Numbered from the stretch's first letter, positions 1 to 5,966 are shown. The stretch: DNA of 9,057 bases from JAHFLD01 sp964367145 (GCA_964367145.1 CAYIWJ010000022.1:1-9057); one strand, 5' to 3'. A program made the numbers and translations. Notes: generated from the sequence alone by a model not told the origin.

Positions 1-73
1 CCCATAGCTCAGTTGGTAGAGCAGCTCCCTCTTAAGGAGACGGTCCCAGGTTCGACCCCTGGTGGACGCACCA
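1..73 (+). tRNA. tRNA-Lys(CTT), 5' end cut by window edge
   Basis: The cloverleaf can be folded directly. The D stem is GCTC (7-10) with GAGC (19-22). The anticodon stem is 24-28 with 36-40 (one G-A mismatch at the outer pair), around the loop CTCTTAA (29-35), which gives anticodon CTT at 31-33. The T stem CCAGG/CCTGG (46-50, 58-62) encloses TTCGACC. The acceptor 3' strand is 63-69, the discriminator base is A70 and CCA is encoded at 71-73. The first three acceptor bases lie outside the window, and the visible base C1 would oppose A66, a possible mismatch. It decodes AAG lysine codons. No terminator is visible between it and recG, so read-through into recG is possible. Confidence 0.93.
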
Positions 74-117
74 AGTAGGAATTTTAGCCATTTATTTTTC
101 ATCTCGCTTCCGATTGC

Positions 118-155
118 AAGGAGACGGTCCCAGGTTCGACCCCTGGTGGACGCAC
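118..155 (+). repeat. Exact 38-bp copy of tRNA-Lys 3' half (att-like or pseudo-tRNA)
   Basis: Positions 118-155 repeat positions 34-71 exactly, in the same orientation, 84 bp downstream. The repeat runs from the end of the anticodon loop through the variable region and T arm to the discriminator base and first C of CCA. The second copy continues CT instead of CCA, so it would not give a CCA-encoded 3' end. Just upstream, 108-111 can pair weakly with 120-123, but the loop there is 8 nt and no D arm can be folded. A repeat from anticodon loop to tRNA 3' end is the usual footprint of a tyrosine-integrase att site; a decayed tandem tRNA copy is the alternative. Only 46 bp separate the copies, so no element remains between them. 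Confidence 0.9.
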
Positions 156-184
156 TAAAATTTGGCTTTCGCAAAATAATGCCT

Positions 185-188
185 GAGG
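185..188 (+). promoter_or_regulatory. Shine-Dalgarno site that favours the recG start at 197
   Basis: GAGG lies 8 nt upstream of the ATG at 197. The alternative in-frame ATG at 179 has no purine-rich site before it, and the in-frame ATG at 62 lies inside the tRNA-Lys gene. Confidence 0.6.
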
Positions 189-196
189 CGGATCTT

Positions 197-2290
197 ATGA
201 TTAGTTTAGCGACCGAGCTCACCAAAATTCGAGGACTGCGCCCCTATTTTTTGGAGCGTTTGCGGACGTTGCGGATTTTGACGGTGCGCGATTTGCTGTT
301 TCACTTTCCCACTCGGTACGATGATTTTTCTGCGATCTTGCCGATTGCCGAGTTGGTACCGAAAATTCAGGCAACGGTTTGCGGCGAGGTGAAAAAAATT
401 ACTAGCCGCCACGCGTGGCGGAGAAATATGACGGTTATAGAAGCGATTATCGCCGATGATTCTGGTGGCGTGAGAGTAGTTTGGTTCAATCAAGCTTACA
501 TAGCTCATCAAATTCGTGTTGGGTTAACGGTTCGCTTGGCGGGTAGGGTAAGTCAAGGCAAGGACGGAATTTATTTTTCCAGTCCAGCATACGAAGTGGT
601 GCACTCGGGAGACGCGGCTCGGCATACCAGCGGTTTGATTCCGATTTATCCCGAGACTAAAGGGCTTACTTCTCGCGGATTGCGCTATTTAATCCAACCC
701 CTACTTAGCGTTTTGGACGCGATTCCCGACCCGATTCCGTACCACGTTTTAGCGCGCCAAAAATTGCCGATACTTATTCAGGCTTTGAGTTCCATCCATT
801 TTCCCAAGACGCTTGATGAGGCAAAACTGGCGGAAAGACGGTTTGCGTTTGAGGATTTGTTTTTGATTCAGATTATGAATGCTAGGCGTCGTTTGAATAC
901 GGTGCGCGAAAAGGCTTTGTCTTTGGCGATAACGCCGGAACAGCGCGCCGAGTTTTTGTCAGCTCTTCCTTTTAGGTTGACTGAGGGCCAAATAACTTGT
1001 TGGCAAGAAATTTTAACCGATATTGGCAGACAATTTCCAATGCAACGCTTGCTTCAAGGCGATGTTGGTTCCGGCAAAACTGTTCTGGCGGCGGGAGCCG
1101 CTTGGGCGGCGTTTTGCAATGGAGCTCAAACAGTTTTTTTGGCGCCGACAGAAATTTTGGCGCGACAACACCACGAAACTTTAAGCCTAATTTTTAAGTC
1201 TTCCAGTTTGCAGTTTCGGCCGCGAATTGGTTTGTTGTTGGGTTCGCATACAGCAACTCTTAAGCGGGATACAAAGCAGGGCGGCGCTAAGGGACGTTTA
1301 GATATTCTCGTCGGAACACACGCTTTGCTTCAGGGCGATTTGGCTTTTCATCGATTGGCTTTGGTGGTGGTTGATGAACAGCATCGCTTTGGGGTTCGCC
1401 AGCGCGCGGCATTGTTAAAGAGTCAGGATTTTATGCCGCATTTTCTTTCTATGACCGCGACGCCGATTCCGCGAACCCTGTCGCTGACGGTTTTTGGTGA
1501 TTTGGATATTTCCACTCTGCGTGAATTGCCGCAGGGACGCAAAAAAATAGTGACCAAAGTAGTGGATCCGAAGAATCGCGATAAGGCTTACGCTTTTATT
1601 CGAGAGGAGTTGCGGCGGGGGCGGCAAGCGTTTGTGGTTTGCCCGCGGATCGAAGAAGCCGAAACTTCTACCAACGGAGCTTCGCATTTGAAAATTGCGA
1701 CGGAAATTAAAACCGTAACCGCGGAATATCAGCGACTAGCCAAAGATGTTTTTTCAGATTTTTCGGTGGCTATGTTGCATGGTCGGCTTTCTACCAAGGA
1801 AAAGAGTCGGATTATGGCCGATTTTGCCTTGGGCGCGATTTCGGTTTTGGTGGCGACTTCGGTGGTTGAGGTCGGGGTCAATGTGCCAAATGCCAGCGTG
1901 ATGGTTATTGAGAGCGCTGATTTTTTTGGGCTAGCCCAGCTTTATCAATTTCGTGGACGAATTGGTCGGGGTGAACACCAATCTTATTGTTTGCTTTTTA
2001 CCGAATCGCAGGCGGCAACGGCGCGAGATCGGCTTGGCGTTTTAATAAAGGCTAAAAATGGTTTTGAGCTCGCGGAGATGGATCTTCAGATTCGAGGGCC
2101 AGGCGAGTTTTTAGGTGATGAACAAACCGGATTTCCCGATTATGCCATGAGGGCAATGGCTAATCTGGAGCTGGTCGGTGAAAGCAAGCGGGAGGCTTCT
2201 TTGGTTTTGAGTCGTGATCCGGAGCTTGCATCGCAACCACTGCTTCGCGAGCGGTTAAAGTTTTTTGAAGCGGCGGTACATTTTGAATAG
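197..2290 (+). CDS. recG: ATP-dependent DNA helicase RecG
   Basis: RecG is a superfamily 2 dsDNA translocase that reverses stalled replication forks and remodels branched recombination intermediates in the cytoplasm. From the ATG at 197 the protein is 697 aa, close to the family's usual length of about 690. An N-terminal wedge/OB-fold region (about residues 55-150) precedes the two helicase lobes. Visible motifs are Walker A GDVGSGKT (288-295), the DEQH box (393-396), TATPIPRT (420-427) and motif VI FRGRIGRG (585-592). The C-terminal part, with QIRGPGEFLG, is also typical of RecG. The frame is open back to 62, but that extension would encode tRNA-Lys and its partial copy, so it is not real. 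ATG 179 is possible but has no ribosome site. The stop is TAG. The gene lies directly behind the tRNA-Lys repeat and 79 bp before the next gene. No promoter of its own was found. Confidence 0.97.
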   Translation: MISLATELTKIRGLRPYFLERLRTLRILTVRDLLFHFPTRYDDFSAILPIAELVPKIQATVCGEVKKITSRHAWRRNMTVIEAIIADDSGGVRVVWFNQAYIAHQIRVGLTVRLAGRVSQGKDGIYFSSPAYEVVHSGDAARHTSGLIPIYPETKGLTSRGLRYLIQPLLSVLDAIPDPIPYHVLARQKLPILIQALSSIHFPKTLDEAKLAERRFAFEDLFLIQIMNARRRLNTVREKALSLAITPEQRAEFLSALPFRLTEGQITCWQEILTDIGRQFPMQRLLQGDVGSGKTVLAAGAAWAAFCNGAQTVFLAPTEILARQHHETLSLIFKSSSLQFRPRIGLLLGSHTATLKRDTKQGGAKGRLDILVGTHALLQGDLAFHRLALVVVDEQHRFGVRQRAALLKSQDFMPHFLSMTATPIPRTLSLTVFGDLDISTLRELPQGRKKIVTKVVDPKNRDKAYAFIREELRRGRQAFVVCPRIEEAETSTNGASHLKIATEIKTVTAEYQRLAKDVFSDFSVAMLHGRLSTKEKSRIMADFALGAISVLVATSVVEVGVNVPNASVMVIESADFFGLAQLYQFRGRIGRGEHQSYCLLFTESQAATARDRLGVLIKAKNGFELAEMDLQIRGPGEFLGDEQTGFPDYAMRAMANLELVGESKREASLVLSRDPELASQPLLRERLKFFEAAVHFE

Positions 2291-2310
2291 CGGTTTGAAT
2301 GATGGCGGAC

Positions 2311-2319
2311 TTATGCACA
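2311..2319 (+). promoter_or_regulatory. DnaA-box-like 9-mer TTATGCACA
   Basis: This matches the DnaA-box consensus TTATNCACA exactly. It sits in the 79-bp gap between recG and the secreted-protein gene, 43 nt upstream of a TATAAT hexamer. The same 9-mer occurs upstream of nrdJ (6179-6187). A single box can arise by chance, so its function is unproven. Confidence 0.35.
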
Positions 2320-2338
2320 CTAGCTGTTTTCTTTTATG

Positions 2339-2368
2339 TTGGCGCAGGGTGTAGACTGTAGATATAAT
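2339..2368 (+). promoter_or_regulatory. Candidate promoter TTGGCG-18-TATAAT
   Basis: A perfect -10 hexamer TATAAT (2363-2368) lies 18 nt downstream of TTGGCG (2339-2344, 4/6 match to the -35 consensus). It ends only 1 nt before the ATG at 2370. Normal spacing would put the transcript start inside the coding region, which conflicts with that start codon. The motif may be fortuitous, or the gene may be read from further upstream. Confidence 0.35.
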
Positions 2369-2369
2369 T

Positions 2370-3647
2370 ATGCGCTTTCCATCTTGGCTCGCGGTTTTGC
2401 TTTTTGGGGTTTGTTTTTTTGGCGGGGCGTTAGTCGCATCCGCTCAATTGAGCGCCAACGGCAATGTTTCTGGTTGGATGTGGGGCGGAACAACGGATGA
2501 TTCTTTGCTCGGTTCTGGCAATCCGGGAATTACTTCAGTCAATGATCCGGCTTTTGCTGCCGGAGCGGGCTGGATTAGTCTTAACGGACCGGCTTATGGC
2601 ATTACCATTCCTCTTGCCGGTGATGGCCCGGTTGTCGGACACGCTTGGTCAAGTAATCTTGGTTGGCTTGATTTTCAACCGGCGGGTCCATATCCAGCGG
2701 CGCCTAATCATGGAGTTTCTCGCGAAGGATTGTCGCTTACCGGCTGGGCGCGTTTTGTTGCTTTTGAAAATACGCCGGACAATGTTTTTAACAACGCGCC
2801 GGTTTCAATTGGTCCGGCTAACGCGCCAAATAACTATGGTGGATATGATGGCTGGGTTAAGTTTTCTGGCGTGACGGCCGGCGGTCAAGCATATGGAGTG
2901 GCGAGTGATCCGGCTAACCCGGGATTGGTAGTCGGCGATGTTTATTCCGGTGATTTTGGTTGGATCCATTTTGCCGGCAATGTGGCCGCGGTGACGCTGA
3001 CACCCACTTGTACTTTAGCTGCCTTGCCGAATAACGGGCAGGCGCCGCCGGCATTTCCCGTGACGCTAAATTGGGTTACAACCAATAATCCAGAATCTTG
3101 TGTTGCCTCCGGTGATTGGACTGGAAGCAAAGCAGTCAGTGGTGGCAGTGAGACTTTGGGCCCGATTGGATCAACCAGAAATTATTCTCTCTCTTGTACA
3201 AGGACTGTTTCCGGGGTTTTGGTTGGTATTCCGTGTTCGGCGACGGTAACAGTTACTCCTCCGCCTCCGTCGGACACGCCACCGACTTGTTCTATTAGTC
3301 TTTCTGCTTCAAACGGTCCAGCTCCGCTTTCCGGTGCTGTTTCTTGGTCGGCGCAAGGGAGTCCAACTCCGACTTGTATCGCTTCTGGTAATGGCTGGAC
3401 GATTGGCGGATCAAAGCCAATCACTGGATCGGAGACCTATGGGCCGTTTACTTCCGGAAGTCGAACTTTTAGTTTGACCTGTGACAATGCTTTTGGTTCT
3501 AACACTTGCGGTCCCGCTGTGGCAACCGTAACCAACACAAACCCACCGCCACCACCCGGTTGTCCCTTGCCACCAGCTTGTTCCGTAAACCCCCTGTGCC
3601 CAACTAATCCCGGGTGTCCCAGTGTGCGCGAAGATATTCCGCAGTAA
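2370..3647 (+). CDS. Secreted Trp-motif protein with Ig-like Cys domains and Cys-repeat tail
   Basis: This is a 425-aa exported protein of unknown function. Residues 1-25 form a Sec signal peptide ending in ASA before Q26. Residues 30-205 carry Trp-rich motifs: GHAWSSNLGWLDF (90-102) and GDVYSGDFGWIHF (189-201) are the clearest, with weaker relatives around 33-39, 66-72, 124-131 and 159-166. Proteins with G-x-A-W-S-x-N-x-G-W-x-x-F units are, from memory, frequent in Parcubacteria. Two Ig/PKD-like repeats follow (about 208-296 and 304-388), each with four cysteines (214, 244, 276, 289; 307, 336, 371, 380) that could form disulfides outside the cell. A proline linker (392-396) leads to a tail with cysteines at 398, 404, 410 and 416, exactly six apart. 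No C-terminal membrane anchor or sorting motif is seen, so it is probably released or held by partners. ATG 2370 is fixed by an in-frame TAG at 2352; no Shine-Dalgarno site precedes it. Confidence 0.85.
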   Translation: MRFPSWLAVLLFGVCFFGGALVASAQLSANGNVSGWMWGGTTDDSLLGSGNPGITSVNDPAFAAGAGWISLNGPAYGITIPLAGDGPVVGHAWSSNLGWLDFQPAGPYPAAPNHGVSREGLSLTGWARFVAFENTPDNVFNNAPVSIGPANAPNNYGGYDGWVKFSGVTAGGQAYGVASDPANPGLVVGDVYSGDFGWIHFAGNVAAVTLTPTCTLAALPNNGQAPPAFPVTLNWVTTNNPESCVASGDWTGSKAVSGGSETLGPIGSTRNYSLSCTRTVSGVLVGIPCSATVTVTPPPPSDTPPTCSISLSASNGPAPLSGAVSWSAQGSPTPTCIASGNGWTIGGSKPITGSETYGPFTSGSRTFSLTCDNAFGSNTCGPAVATVTNTNPPPPPGCPLPPACSVNPLCPTNPGCPSVREDIPQ

Positions 3648-3667
3648 GGAGTTGCCTGGTTTTTTAG

Positions 3668-3708
3668 TCAAAACTAAAACCCACTATAAAGGTGGGTTTT
3701 AGTTTTGA
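3668..3708. terminator. Strong hairpin terminator, probably bidirectional
   Basis: A perfect 17-bp stem (3668-3684 with 3692-3708) closes a 7-nt loop. The downstream arm includes GGGTTTTAGTTTTG, so both strands carry T-rich runs within the arm. It lies 21 nt after the stop of the secreted Trp-motif protein (+) and 21 nt past the 3' end of tRNA-His (-), so it can serve both. Confidence 0.85.
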
Positions 3709-3728
3709 GCAAGCTCCGATGTTTTATC

Positions 3729-3804
3729 TGGGGTGCCTAACCGGATTTGAACCGGTGCTAACGGTGCCACAGACCGTTGTGCTAACCACTACACCATAGG
3801 CACC
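3729..3804 (-). tRNA. tRNA-His(GTG)
   Basis: On the minus strand the acceptor GTGCCTA pairs with TAGGCAC. The anticodon stem ACGGT/ACCGT encloses CTGTGGC, giving anticodon GTG. The T arm is CCGG-TTCAAAT-CCGG. The histidine identity pair is visible: an encoded G at position -1 (base 3804) opposite C73 (base 3732). CCA is encoded at 3731-3729. It decodes CAC and CAT. Confidence 0.96.
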
Positions 3805-3821
3805 ATGTCGTTTCGCGCCTT

Positions 3822-3849
3822 ATCATAGCAAGGGGCTCCAAAAAGACAA
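3822..3849 (-). promoter_or_regulatory. Promoter of tRNA-His
   Basis: On the minus strand TTGTCT (3849-3844, 4/6 match) and TATGAT (3827-3822, 5/6 match) are 16 nt apart. The -10 ends 17 nt before G-1 of tRNA-His, which leaves room for a short precursor leader. Confidence 0.65.
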
Positions 3850-3899
3850 CCCGCGCTAAGGCATTTGAGGAGCCATAATGCAGTTTTTTGTCCCTTTTT

Positions 3900-4049
3900 T
3901 TATTTAAGATTTACCGTCGCGGCGCTTAGTTGTTGGATGTTGGCATGCAATTTTCCCGTGATGATGTTGAGTCGGAAGATGAGAACAACGAGTACGGCAA
4001 TCAGGAGACCAAAGAGAGCTTCGAGGCGGGGCGTCATGATTTTGTTCAT
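3900..4049 (-). CDS. Small single-span membrane protein, 49 aa
   Basis: This ORF runs from ATG 4049 to TAA 3902-3900. I do not recognise the family. The protein has a short basic start (MNKIMTPR), one hydrophobic segment at about residues 12-30 (FGLLIAVLVVLIF core) and a polar C-terminal tail of about 19 residues. This suggests a one-pass inner-membrane peptide. A second possible start is the ATG at 4037 (Met5). There is no Shine-Dalgarno site, but an extended -10 box ends exactly 7 nt before ATG 4049, as expected for a leaderless mRNA. The coding reality rests on the membrane segment, the promoter fit and the location, so it is moderate. Confidence 0.55.
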   Translation of the reverse strand: MNKIMTPRLEALFGLLIAVLVVLIFRLNIITGKLHANIQQLSAATVNLK

Positions 4050-4056
4050 GGGTTTT

Positions 4057-4065
4057 AGTATAGCA
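4057..4065 (-). promoter_or_regulatory. Extended -10 promoter, leaderless geometry
   Basis: The minus strand reads TGC-TATACT (4065-4057), which fits the extended -10 pattern TGn-TATAAT with 5/6 in the hexamer. Seven nucleotides (4056-4050) separate it from ATG 4049, placing the transcript start on or next to the start codon. No good -35 is seen, which is normal for extended -10 promoters. Confidence 0.5.
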
Positions 4066-4095
4066 TATTTAATTTTTGTCCGATTAAAATATAAT

Positions 4096-4115
4096 CCCCC
4101 GCTTTTTTGCGGGGG
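4096..4115 (-). terminator. Terminator after the 71-aa membrane protein
   Basis: A 7-bp GC stem CCCCCGC/GCGGGGG (4096-4102, 4109-4115) closes a 6-nt loop. On the minus strand it is followed by the T/A-rich run ATTATATTTTAAT. It begins 25 nt after the TAG of the 71-aa gene. On the plus strand it lacks a T tract, so it most likely acts on minus-strand transcripts. Confidence 0.65.
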
Positions 4116-4140
4116 TTGGAACCGTCTCGGGTATTTGGTT

Positions 4141-4356
4141 CTAGAAGTTACCTTGCTCGGACTGGTCTTCGCGGATCACGGCGTAGATTGCCGCGACGGC
4201 CATGATGGCGCCAGCACCAAAGAAACGTTGCGCCCAAGTAAGGGCGTGGTTTTCATTTCCCGGCGTGTAAAATCTGGTTGCTTGGATAACGAAACCACCC
4301 AGACAAAAAAGAAACGCAATCACAAATAGGATCAAGACTTTGTTCCGATTGAGCAC
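4141..4356 (-). CDS. Small two-span membrane protein, 71 aa
   Basis: I do not recognise this protein. It has two predicted membrane segments, at about residues 7-25 (rich in V, I, L, F) and 47-63 (GAGAIMAVAAIYAV). A polar loop with FYTPGNEN joins them, and the C-terminus is acidic (REDQSEQ). The hairpin-like topology would put both ends in the cytoplasm. The start is GTG at 4356, supported by GGGAG 9 nt upstream. The gene has a complete transcription unit of its own: a TTGACA promoter upstream and a hairpin terminator downstream, which argues that it is a genuine gene although short. The overlapping plus-strand frame is a shadow. Confidence 0.75.
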   Translation of the reverse strand: MLNRNKVLILFVIAFLFCLGGFVIQATRFYTPGNENHALTWAQRFFGAGAIMAVAAIYAVIREDQSEQGNF

Positions 4357-4365
4357 GGTTACTTT

Positions 4366-4370
4366 CTCCC
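4366..4370 (-). promoter_or_regulatory. Ribosome-binding site supporting the GTG start at 4356
   Basis: GGGAG on the minus strand, 9 nt before the GTG, is one of the few clear Shine-Dalgarno sites in this window. It decides for a GTG start over any ATG. Confidence 0.6.
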
Positions 4371-4420
4371 AGGTAAAGGTGCTGTGCTTCTTTTCCAGAA
4401 AACCCCAGAAAAGAAATTCA

Positions 4421-4449
4421 ATGCTAAAGCTTTAGCTGATTCGTGTCAA
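4421..4449 (-). promoter_or_regulatory. Promoter TTGACA-17-TAGCAT of the 71-aa gene
   Basis: On the minus strand a perfect -35 TTGACA (4449-4444) is 17 nt from TAGCAT (4426-4421, 4/6 match). A 14-bp perfect palindrome GCTAAAGCTTTAGC (4423-4436) covers the spacer and overlaps the -10, as an operator would. It leaves a leader of roughly 55 nt before the GTG. The -35 starts only 4 nt after the stop of the upstream lamin-tail gene. Confidence 0.7.
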
Positions 4450-4453
4450 TAGA

Positions 4454-5671
4454 TTAGGGTTCGATTGGGCTCAAGCTGTTCTGGGGGCTGGCTATTCCGC
4501 GGAGACTAAAGTCGTTAGAATTGTTGCCGGTGTCACAGCCGTTGCCGAGGAATTCGGCGATGCCGTTGGCGTTAAAGCAAGCGATGCCCTGCCAGACTTT
4601 TCGTTCATAACTTTGATTGGCGCCAAGATTGCCCGGGAGCGATGCTCCTTCGCCGAGGCTGTTATTTACGGTGCCCCAAGAAACGCTGTCAATAACGGTT
4701 CCAGTGTTTTCGTCGCCCAAACGCAAGGCGATGCTGTTGTTGTCGGCAATGGAGGCGGTAGTGCTAGTATCGGTTGGAGTGGGAATTGAACTGTAGCCGC
4801 TATTGGCCCAAAGATAAAAGCCGTGAGGCGGAATGGTGTGCGGCGTGGTTGTGGTATTCCACGATTTGATCGTGGAGTCGCTGGTGCTGGAGGCGGTTCT
4901 TTTAACCAGACGATAGCCGGCTAGGTCGAATGGGGTGTTTAGCGGATTATAGAGTTCAATAAAGTCATTGGTCGTGTTGCCAACTCCTCCGGTTATTTGA
5001 ACTTCGCTGATTATTGGGTTTGCAACATTACTTATGGCCGAGGGTACGGAATAGATTCCGGTCGTAAAATTATCGCTGTAGCGAAACCACTTGTGGACCA
5101 AAAAAGATTCGGCGGTCGGCTCGACGGCGTAGAGAATGTTGCCGATTACAAAAGGCGCGTAGTTGGTTTGAGGATATACCGGAGAAGATAACGGATTAAT
5201 ACTGGGCGACCCGGGAAAATCGAAAGTAACTTGCGCCGGTGAAAGATTCTGGTCAATGGAAACTATGGCCAGAATGCCGTCTATTACGACCTGACCCTCA
5301 AGAACTCCGGGGGTTGAGGTGCTGGTTTGCGAGGGGGTAAAAATTGATCCGCTGTGCAGATATTGGGTAAAGGTGACGAGCGGCAGTTGCTCGTTGACGT
5401 CGAGGGCGACCAGGGTTTCACCGATTTTTCTTAGACCCTTGCCGTTTTGATCATAGAGCCAAACTGCTGTGTCTCCGGTGCTTTGCTCGACGGTGATAAC
5501 TGCGTCGGCGGCGCTATCGAGATCCACTCGAAAGGCGATGGTGTTTGACTGACCCGGTGGAAATAAAATTGTTCCCAGGGTTGATGAAAGAGCGTTGGTG
5601 TTTTGGCTCGTCGCAAGGGCGGTGAAGCTCAAAATGCCGATGAGCAGGTTTGTAAAGATTTTGTTTTTCAT
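4454..5671 (-). CDS. Secreted protein with C-terminal lamin-tail-like domain (LTD)
   Basis: This is a 405-aa exported protein. The ATG at 5671 is chosen because it begins a textbook signal peptide (MKNK, a hydrophobic core at about 6-20, likely cleavage after NTNA at residue 27). An in-frame ATG at 5713 would add 14 polar residues ahead of it. Residues 30-215 form a Ser/Thr-rich beta-type region I cannot assign. Residues 219-335 read as an LTD: ISEVQ (221-225), NDFIELYNP (235-243), DLAGYRL (249-255), HGFYLWAN (283-290) and the IDSVSWG strand (327-333), then SYERK (354-358) and NDFSLR (386-391). LTDs occur in bacterial surface proteins and secreted nucleases, often as binding modules; no nuclease domain is seen here. 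There are only two cysteines, C365 and C379. No Shine-Dalgarno site is present. The stop is TAA. Confidence 0.88.
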   Translation of the reverse strand: MKNKIFTNLLIGILSFTALATSQNTNALSSTLGTILFPPGQSNTIAFRVDLDSAADAVITVEQSTGDTAVWLYDQNGKGLRKIGETLVALDVNEQLPLVTFTQYLHSGSIFTPSQTSTSTPGVLEGQVVIDGILAIVSIDQNLSPAQVTFDFPGSPSINPLSSPVYPQTNYAPFVIGNILYAVEPTAESFLVHKWFRYSDNFTTGIYSVPSAISNVANPIISEVQITGGVGNTTNDFIELYNPLNTPFDLAGYRLVKRTASSTSDSTIKSWNTTTTPHTIPPHGFYLWANSGYSSIPTPTDTSTTASIADNNSIALRLGDENTGTVIDSVSWGTVNNSLGEGASLPGNLGANQSYERKVWQGIACFNANGIAEFLGNGCDTGNNSNDFSLRGIASPQNSLSPIEP

Positions 5672-5674
5672 AGG

Positions 5675-5680
5675 ATTATA
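5675..5680 (-). promoter_or_regulatory. TATAAT hexamer 3 nt before the LTD-protein start
   Basis: The minus strand reads TATAAT-CCT-ATG. The hexamer is perfect but no -35 is evident, and 3 nt is shorter than the usual gap between the -10 and the transcript start. It is a possible promoter only if initiation falls just inside or upstream of the codon. Confidence 0.3.
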
Positions 5681-5759
5681 GGTTGGTTTATATATTCGCC
5701 ATAAGCCTAGCACTTAGAAACCGAGAGTCAATCGGTAAAAATCGGAAAGTTTGATATTG

Positions 5760-5777
5760 GTGCCGCGGGAGGGAATC
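5760..5777 (-). repeat. 18-bp copy of the tRNA-Phe 3' end
   Basis: Positions 5760-5777 match 5966-5983 exactly. The copied part covers the acceptor 3' strand, the discriminator base and part of the T arm of tRNA-Phe, in the same orientation and 206 bp downstream of it. After the T-loop base the two sequences diverge. No other tRNA part is present, so this is a fragment and not a gene. Confidence 0.85.
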
Positions 5778-5808
5778 TCACTGCTCGCTCTTTGCTACTC
5801 GCTTCGCT

Positions 5809-5929
5809 TTCAGAACTCACAGTTCTGAATAACCCGCCTACGGCGGGCAGGTCTCCTACACGGAGGGGACGCGGCTGCTTCCCCTCCGACCCACCCCTCG
5901 TTCGATTCCTTCCTTGTGCGGGAAAGGAA
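5809..5929. other. Palindrome-rich intergenic block
   Basis: Four hairpins follow one another in about 120 bp. They are a perfect 9-bp stem with loop CAC (5809-5817/5821-5829), CCCGCC-TAC-GGCGGG (5833-5847), a perfect 9-bp CGGAGGGGA stem with a 10-nt loop (5861-5869/5880-5888), and TTCCTTCC pairing with GGAAAGGAA around one bulge (5907-5914/5921-5929). The block is more GC-rich than its surroundings. It also holds a T-loop-like GTTCGATTCC on the plus strand (5900-5909), opposite in orientation to the tRNA-Phe fragment at 5760. A minus-strand ORF here has no protein-like features and partly translates antisense tRNA sequence, so I leave it out. The block may be a dispersed repeat or a structured RNA. 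Confidence 0.65.
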
Positions 5930-5966
5930 ATTTTAGAACTAGGCATAAAGCTTATTTAAAAATTTG

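Noticed and set aside
62..196. N-terminal extension of RecG in an open frame from 62
   Set aside because: It would translate the tRNA-Lys 3' end and its partial copy, shows no RecG similarity, and the protein has normal family length from 197.
3865..4329. Plus-strand 154-aa ORF
   Set aside because: It overlaps two minus-strand small genes with their own signals and a terminator; its composition is that of a shadow frame.
5728..5946. Minus-strand 72-aa ORF across the palindrome block
   Set aside because: Its sequence comes from hairpins and antisense tRNA-like DNA; it is basic and low in hydrophobic core residues, with no ribosome site.
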